This document shows, piece by piece, positions 57,768-64,000 of a stretch of 64,000 nucleotides of DNA (position 1 is its first letter; each line of letters begins with the position of its first letter). The DNA is from Tenrec ecaudatus (Eukaryota > Chordata > Mammalia > Afrosoricida > Tenrecidae): positions 147,290,721 to 147,354,720 of the forward strand of contig NC_134530.1 of assembly GCF_050624435.1 (NCBI RefSeq). Reading direction: 5' to 3'. The position numbers were made by a program, and so were the translations under genes. The notes below the pieces were generated by a model. It saw only the letters and a program-made list of their open reading frames with translations. It was not told the origin of the DNA and did not search any database.

Positions 57768-57960
57768 TCATTCACTGCCAGTGAGTCAGTTCTGACACAG
57801 TGACCCTGTAGGACACCGGTAGGACTGCCCCTGTGGTTTCCAAGACTAACTCTACGGGAGGAGAAAGCCTCGTCTTTCTCCTGAGAAACAGCTGGTGGTT
57901 TTGAACTGCTGACCTTGCACTTAGCAGCCCAATACATAACTACTGCCCCACCAAGACTGC
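57768..57960 (-). mobile_element. AfroSINE copy
   Basis: + strand TTCACTGCCAGTGAGTCAGTT, ACTGCCCCTGTGGTTTCCAAG, GAACTGCTGACCTTGCACTT and CTGCCCCACCAAGACTGC. Confidence 0.85.
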
Positions 57961-59308
57961 CCAGCCCAAAGAAGGCTTCCATTCTGGCCATGGAACCGAG
58001 GGCCGGCTGATAGAGGCGATCTGAGAATTCCCACCTTGAAAAGCAGTGATAAATGTAAACCTGCGGGTCCCCCACCTTGTCCAAATGGGCACAGAAAGCC
58101 TTGTAGCCCTCACCTGCGCTTCCCCAATAACACCTCTGACATATGAGGATGGCTCAAGCCCTTGACCCGGGTTTGTCAGACAATGGGGATGGTGCCAAGT
58201 AGGTCTCCTTGGATGCCACACACCACGTTGGTGACCACACACACACACCACCCTCTCGGTTGGCATAAAGGTGAGGTTTTAACCTCAGTGTGGCCATAAG
58301 GTGGCTGAGGCCCTTGGTAGGTGACAGCCAGAACTCCCCGACCCTTTTGCTGGAGGTTGGTTGCAATAGGCCAAGAGTCTCTGATAAGTCCAAGCTGGAG
58401 CAAGTTAAGAAAATAGCAGGGCAGCACTCTCCTCTCCCCCAGACACCCTTCCTCCAAATGTGGATGCTCAGACTCAGCCCAAACCAGGAAACCTTTGCAG
58501 GCCAGGTGAGCTGAACCAAAAATATCATTCTTCCTAAATCCGACCAAACAGCATAACGGCTTAAGTGTGCAAGATACCCCAGGAACAAGGTAGCTATTCT
58601 GGAAGCAAGGTTGAACCTCAGGCCACTCACTAGCCAGGGAAGCAAAACATGGACACAAGTTAGTGATTGCAAACAGGCACTGTCACGCTCCTGGAGACTG
58701 CAAGTGGTGTGTGGAAGCCATGCAGGCCTGAGGGTGGTGCTGGCACAGAGCTTGGTAGTTCAGAGGTGACGCTCAGCAAGGGAACCAGTGCCGTCTCCTT
58801 CATGCGCCTCATTTCCCCAGGCCCCAAGTCCCTCCCTGGGTTTGCACTGCTTCACCCAGCTTGCCTTGATGGGCTCAGAGACAGGAGCAAGAGGTCCCTT
58901 AGAGCCGAGTCCTGTCTCTGACTGGGACACCAGTCCAAAGGCTGGGAGCTGGTGCAAAAGGGGCTCCCCGGCCAGAGGGAGACAGGCCTATCCCTGGGGA
59001 GCCACCTGCTTAGTCTGTCAAGTGCCCCTCACTGGCTCAGCTCAGTGGGCCCTTCAGGCATGAAAGACTGTATTGCCCTCACTGTTGAGCATGCTTACAG
59101 CAGAGTCCTTGGCTGTCAGGCTTAGCTTCACTGAACAGGAAACAGCTCAGCCAAGGTCACTTGCTTCTCCCATGGGCAGCTCACATCCAAAGACTAATTG
59201 ATGTGGAGTGTAAACGCCTGGCCCCCTTGTCCCAGAATCGGGGGAAGCTGAAGGGTTGTCCCATTTTCAGTCCCGTGTCAGCTTGGCTGAGACCATCACT
59301 GCTCCACA

Positions 59309-59520
59309 GGGGCTCTGATAGCTTAGTGGTTACTAGTTGGGCTGCTAACTGTGAGGTCCAAAGTTAAAAACCACCAGCTGCCCCTTGGAAGAAAAATGGG
59401 GCTTTCTGCGCCCATTAAAGAGTTTGTGCCTCAGAAACTCCCAGGGGAAGTTCTGCCTTGTCCTGTAGGGTCACTATGAGTCAGCATGGACTTGATGGTT
59501 GGGTTGGTTGGTTGGTTGGT
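59309..59520 (+). mobile_element. AfroSINE copy with GGTT-repeat tail
   Basis: GGGGCTCTGATAGCTTAGTGG head, GGTCACTATGAGTCAGCATGG tail and (GGTT)n at about 59497-59520. Confidence 0.9.
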
Positions 59521-61084
59521 TCTTGCCCCTCCACTTCTCCCTCATGCCCACTCCTGCCCCCTTCCCGTCCATAGGTTCTAGTTCCCAGGTAAGCCTCCCA
59601 GGCCTGCTCTAAACCTCAGGCTCCTCTTTTCCCCTGGGCCCTCAACAGGAGGGCAGGCCTGTTTGCTGGAGGTTGATTTTGTGTTGTTCCCCGTCAGGGC
59701 TGGGCTCCACACCCCCATCCATTTGGTTTCCAAGGGCACCCTCCTTCCCATCGGCCACCTGGTCGTGTAGAGCAGTAATCTGGTTAGAGAAGCTTAGAAC
59801 AGTTCATTTCGTGTCAGTCATACAGCCATGTAGGAACCATCTGGTTAGCTGGCAAGCTAGCTTTTGAGACCTTCAGCTCGGAACAGGGCCTTGGCTTTTG
59901 GTAAGCAGAAGGGAGAGGGATACTTAGCCAACACACAGGGCGTCATCAAATGTGAGCAGAAGGGAGCGTGGAGACCCTGGATTCTCGTTCTCATGACAGA
60001 TGAGGCCCAGACTGACGTCGCCACCGCCTCAGTCCACCTCAGCCAACTGCTGCTCCAGCCCAGCCCTGGCTGCTCCTTCAGCCCACCCTCCTTCTACCTG
60101 CTTCTCCACAATGGCTAGGCTTTGGCTTTGATCTGGTTCACCTGGGTTGCCCATATTCCAGGCCTTGCCAGCAGCCTGCTGGTTGAGGGCTGCCTACCAC
60201 ACCGTTACCACAAAAATCCTGTTCTCCTGTCTCTCAAACTGGTTTGACAACCCGGGTGAGGCTGGGAGCAGAGAGCAGAGGGCGGCTCCTGCACCCAGGC
60301 TGTCCTCCATCTCCCAGCAGGCACCGGAAACACTTACTCACCGTCTTAGGTGTGGACCAGGGCCACCAAAGTCACCTCCCTGTCACCTGCCTGTGATTGA
60401 GTGTGACATGCCTCGCCCACCAGTGGAGCAGAGGTGGCCGAAAGCGCAGGGAGAACTGCCTCCTAGTGCTTCCTCGCCCAACCTCCAGCCCAGAGCTCCG
60501 GGAATGAATGGCCTGCATTTTTCACCACTCCTCCAGGAAGCCACCCTTCTCTGTAGTGCCTCCTCCTCCCCACTCACCTAGCCTTCCAGGGTTCCATGTG
60601 TTTCAGAGCAGAGGGTGTCTTCAGGAAGACCCTGAACCAAAGGGACCCAGGGTGCAGGGGCGGTTTGGGGCTGGTGACCAACTCACACACAGGCCCCTTC
60701 TTCCTCCAGAGAGTGTTTTCCCTCTCTCGAGTCTTGGTGAGCCAGTGCCACAGGGCCACGCACAAGGCTCCTATTCATGCCTCCATTTGCTTCGGCTCCA
60801 GCTCAGATCTTGCCTTCTCCCTCTCCCCCTTGCTCTGTGTGGGCCTCATTCTCACCATGGGAAAGCTCCGCTCCCTACCCCTGTGCCTCCTCACTGCCCA
60901 CGCCTCAGCCCCGTGCCCACATCCCTCCCCCTTACCCTTATGGGGGGTAGCAGTCCAAGCTGCACACAGGCGCCGGACACAGAACAAAATGGAAGGCTTA
61001 TGGCTTTTAATCCACACTCACATCTTGAAGGGGTATTTGCTGCCGCTGACTCTGAGCCAGCTCCAAGCTCTGTGATGAAGGGCA

Positions 61085-61085
61085 G

Positions 61086-61112
<27 letters not shown>
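61085..61112. repeat. CA microsatellite
   Basis: ACACACACAC... run followed by ATACACAACACAACACAC. Confidence 0.95.
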
Positions 61113-61117
<5 letters not shown>

Positions 61118-61907
61118 AACACAACACACTATGCCCTTCATTTACCTAGCAAACTATTATGCTCGCTGCTGAGAGATAGATGAATGGTCCCAATGCACTT
61201 AGAGGCTCCGTGGAAGAAAGGCCTGGCACCCACACTCCCGCAAAACCAGCCCTGGAAAACCCAGCTTCACACAGCTCTGGCACACACCTCGGCGCAAGTC
61301 AGCATCCACTCCCTGACAACGGTGGGTGGTTTTTTGTTTTGTTTTAACTCTGCGCTTTCGGCATCGTGTTCTGACTTGGAGTTTACACATTCACAGACGT
61401 GACCTCTCGGGGGCAGGCAGGCAGTCGTAGCCCCCAGTGGGCATAGGAGCCCCCAGTGCCTAAGGGGTTCAGTAGAGCAGGGAGATTCGTAGCTCTGGGT
61501 AGCATGAAGCGCCCGGTTTGAATAAACAGAAGGGAGAGAAATGCCGGGTTAGGTGAACTGGTGACGCTGCGGGTTGAGCAGCGGGCCGCTAACAGCCAGG
61601 TGATCTTGGGCACGCTCTCTGGGTCACTCTGAGCCCGAATCGCCCGCATGGCAGCGGGCTAGGCTTGGTTAGGAGGTAGGTGAGGGTGAATATGAAGGGC
61701 AGACAAAGGCAAGAGCTCGGGCTCGCTGTTACCAAGGGCAAGTCCATTAACCGCGGCTAGCTAGCCTCGGTTTCGCCATCTGGGTTTTGAAACCAGCTAG
61801 TGAGGAAAAGGAAGCAAGCGCCTAGCACCTGGGCAGTCTCGGAGCACGATAGCTGCGCCCAGCGAGGGAGGTCGCCGCCGTCTAGACCTGCACAGGTCCC
61901 GGGCCCC

Positions 61908-62059
61908 GGCCGTAGCCCCGCCCCGCCCCGGCCGCAGCCCCGCTCCGCCCCGGCCGTAGCTCCGCCCCGCCCCGGCCGCAGCCCCGCCCCGCCCCGGCCG
62001 TAGCCCCGCCCCGCCCCGGCCGCAGCCCCTCCCCGCCCCGGCCCAGCCGTAGCCCCGCC
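61908..62059. repeat. 22-bp GC-box minisatellite in alternating 44-bp dimers
   Basis: Units start at 61908, 61930, 61952, 61974, 61996, 62018 and 62040, each about GGCCGYAGCCCCGCCCCGCCCC. The variable base alternates T,C,T,C,T,C,T (CCGTAG versus CCGCAG). The last unit has a small insertion. Confidence 0.95.
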
Positions 62060-62077
62060 GGGAACGCCGGGTCGCGC

Positions 62078-62091
62078 GCGCCCTCTGCTGG
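62078..62091 (-). promoter_or_regulatory. CTCF-like motif
   Basis: GCGCCCTCTGCTGG; the reverse complement CCAGCAGAGGGCGC is a close match to the CTCF core. It sits 20 bases after the minisatellite. Confidence 0.6.
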
Positions 62092-62427
62092 TTCTCCGGA
62101 CCTACGTGAGGCGCGGAGGCTGGTGCCGGCCCGCGTGCGCCTCTCCACCCGGCGTCCAGCCGCTAAACCCGCGGTGCTGAAGGCCTGGAGACGACGTCCG
62201 TGAGGAGAGAAGAACAGAGACGGCCGCTCAGTATCGGTGGAGACCGTGAACGAGCAAAGAAGAGACTTAAAACTCGCGCCCCCCCTCCCCCCCCACCCTC
62301 GGGGTAAGGAAGCGCCGAGAAGTGAGAGCCATTAAGGACAGTGTAGCTCCTAGTAGGTGCGCAAGGAACGTGTGTCTGTCAAACGGGTGCCAGGGGTGAC
62401 ACGCTCGACATTCATTTTCCCCCCCTC

Positions 62428-62633
62428 TGCCGTGGAGTTGATTCTGACTCCTCGTGGCCCGAGAGGACAAGGGAGAACTGGCCCTGTGGGTTTCCCAGAC
62501 TCACTCTGGACGCGAGCAGAGCGCCTCATCTTTCCCCACCTTAGACTCTGCGGACCCGGGGGAGAGCAGCCCAATCACCACTGTCACCTTGCGCAGAGCA
62601 GCCCAATGCTTAACCACTGCGCCACCAGAGCTC
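62428..62633 (-). mobile_element. AfroSINE copy
   Basis: + strand GTGGAGTTGATTCTGACTCC, CTGGCCCTGTGGGTTTCCCAG and TTAACCACTGCGCCACCAGAG. Relatively intact head with CpGs retained. Confidence 0.85.
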
Positions 62634-64000
62634 ATAAACGGCTTGCTCCTCCTGCATCGTCGATACTGTAACAAGCAAGCACTTAAAGAGCGGAGGAAGG
62701 AAGTGTTAGGTTTCTCTCTCCGGCCTAAATCTCAGCCTCCGTCCTTGGCTCCGCGCGAGAAAGATTTCATGCCGAAGCCGGGCTCGTGATCCAAGTGAAT
62801 TTAATGAAAGTTCAAAGAAGCATCAGGTTTTACGCGGCACCCATAGGATTCCTTTGACCATGCGGCCTGGCAGAGACTGCTCCAGGTCACGCAAGGATCT
62901 CTCCCCTCCCACGAAGATGACCAGACCACCCAAGCAAGACCAGCCCAAGAGCTCAAGAGCGCCTCTCCCTTCAGGTCCTTTGCCTTTTAAGGGTTCCCGG
63001 GGGAGGTGTGGTGAACGACCCCATTGGCTGAATTGCAATCACCCGGCCCAGGTGGGCTGCTCCAGGTGTAACGCCCATCCAAGCCCACAGGCGGGAAAAT
63101 CCAGCTTTTGTCTTTTGCTGGCTCTCCTGGTTATGCGTAATGGACTTCCCAATTCCCTAGGCTAAGCTACCTAACAGAAGCAGAGCCAGCGCTCGGTGTG
63201 AAAGGGGGCAGAAAGAGGTTTTATTCATGCCCGGCACTGCCCCTGCACAGGGAGGGGAACCCCAGCAGAGCCAGGCGCCCCGCCGCCTCCCCGGAGGCTG
63301 GTGGGCAAGAGGAGCAACCGCACAGGCGCTCCTCAGTCTATGGTAAGCACAGCCGGCCCCCAGTGCAGTCAGGGAAGGCCCACGGAGGAGGCGACACCAG
63401 TCTTGATTGGAAGGAAGAACGTTTCAAGTATTAAGGGGGTTGGAGGGTGGGCGTTCCAGACCTTGAGGACTTGTGTGCAATGCGCCTCCGAGCTGCCCAG
63501 GGGCACGGTGCTGCTGGCAGTGAGGAGCTGAAGCAGTAAGTGGGGCACTGACAGGGAAGGACAGAGGAAGCCTGGAGGGTGGGTGGGTGGGGAACTTGGC
63601 ACCTGAAGAGAGCAGGCAGCTTTACCACGAGCTAACAAAACCTACCAGCATGCCTCTCAGAAGCCCTGGAAGGAATCAAGCAATGTCTTCCTCTTCCTGT
63701 AGTCATCTATTTTTACATTTGCAAAAGTAAGATCACAACTACAACCGATTAAGCCTGCAGTCTCGTCTTATTCTGATGTCCCCTCTGTCCCTCTCTCTCC
63801 TACCTCGGGTGGCCTTGGAGTGGGGGCCACAGCATTTTGGGACTCCAGCTATGGGAACTTTGAGTGGGGTGGGGGGGAGATCTATGTACGAGCTTTTCAG
63901 TCACTTCCATGTGGAGTTGAGTTATGCAGGCCATCCCAGGGCAGGCTGGGCTTCCAGGGTATGCCTGCCAGTCACTGCTGCCTCTCCTGCACAAAGGAGC
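62634..64000. other. Right end of window, nothing recognised
   Basis: GC-moderate DNA with short ORFs only. No repeat family, exon or RNA gene that I can support. Confidence 0.4.

Larger units (their letters stand above)
56566..61849. other. Downstream intergenic region, no gene seen
   Basis: Beyond the AfroSINEs and the hairpin listed, 57.1-57.7, 58.0-59.3 and 59.5-61.8 kb are moderately GC-rich unique-looking DNA with many short ORFs. None has recognisable domain content, good splice sites in register, or resemblance to a known protein. Confidence 0.5.
61850..62300. promoter_or_regulatory. Second CpG-rich block, candidate promoter or regulatory element
   Basis: Dense CpGs, repeated GC boxes (CCCCGCCCC) and a CTCF-like motif. 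No matching exon was found on either strand in the remaining 1.7 kb. If synteny with human holds, the next gene downstream would be WNT2B. Confidence 0.45.

Noticed and set aside
61800..62148. ORFs over the GC minisatellite on both strands
   Set aside because: Repetitive Pro/Arg/Ala and Gly/Arg/Ala peptides are by-products of the 22-bp unit.
56566..64000. Search for a WNT2B first exon downstream of CTTNBP2NL
   Set aside because: Expected from human gene order as I remember it, but neither of the N-terminal sequences I know for that protein, nor the shared Wnt core, was visible in any frame.
1..64000. CRISPR arrays, bacterial operons, tRNA or rRNA genes
   Set aside because: The DNA is mammalian. 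The only tRNA-like sequences are degenerate heads of AfroSINE and MIR elements, and the only regular repeats are microsatellites and the 22-bp minisatellite.

Overview
This window is mammalian nuclear DNA, most likely from an afrotherian and best matching a tenrec-like genome. The species call is an inference from repeats: about 20 AfroSINE copies, a young LINE 3' end ending in AATAAA plus an A-tail, an RTE/BovB-like LINE, two copies of the SPIN-type hAT transposon (one with a perfect 8-bp target duplication), a second hAT element, a decayed mariner transposase gene and a family of ~80-bp MITEs. SPIN was described in tenrec but not as a general afrotherian element, which is why tenrec is preferred over elephant or hyrax.

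There is one protein-coding gene, and its coding sequence looks complete: CTTNBP2NL (CTTNBP2 N-terminal-like) on the + strand. A CpG island with ETS, CRE-half, NF-Y and Sp1 motifs opens the window (about 1-1300) and carries a probable untranslated first exon ending at 284. Coding exons follow at 18544-18642 (33 codons), 47479-47709 (77), 49969-50076 (36) and 52493-53974 (493 codons plus stop). They join in phase 0 at every junction and give 639 residues, the length I recall for the human protein. The product is a coiled-coil, cortactin/STRIPAK-associated actin regulator: the N-terminal CortBP2 domain and long coiled coil come from the first exons and the start of the last exon, and the Ser/Pro-rich tail with an SH3-type PPPIPPKKP motif comes from the last exon. 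A ~2.6-kb 3' UTR runs to a candidate ATTAAA signal at 56543.

Intron 1 (~18 kb) and intron 2 (~29 kb) are packed with transposon debris. They include a twin-priming style inverted LINE (7.6-8.7 kb), an old antisense L1 (26.2-28.6 kb) interrupted by a younger LINE end, a LINE interrupted by SPIN (28.6-29.5 kb), an RTE fragment next to a mariner pseudogene (32.3-33.8 kb) and many mostly antisense AfroSINEs. Stretches around 21.4-25.0, 31.2-32.3 and 38.1-41.6 kb are comparatively repeat-poor.

The region after the gene (56.6-64 kb) has no exon I can recognise. It holds more AfroSINEs and a second CpG-rich block at about 61.85-62.3 kb with a 22-bp GC-box minisatellite that alternates strictly between two variants, followed by a CTCF-like motif. 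In human I recall WNT2B lying downstream, so this block could be regulatory DNA of the next gene, but no WNT2B exon was seen. I found no sign of a novel gene system; the interest lies in transposon history, promoter architecture and splice-site details.
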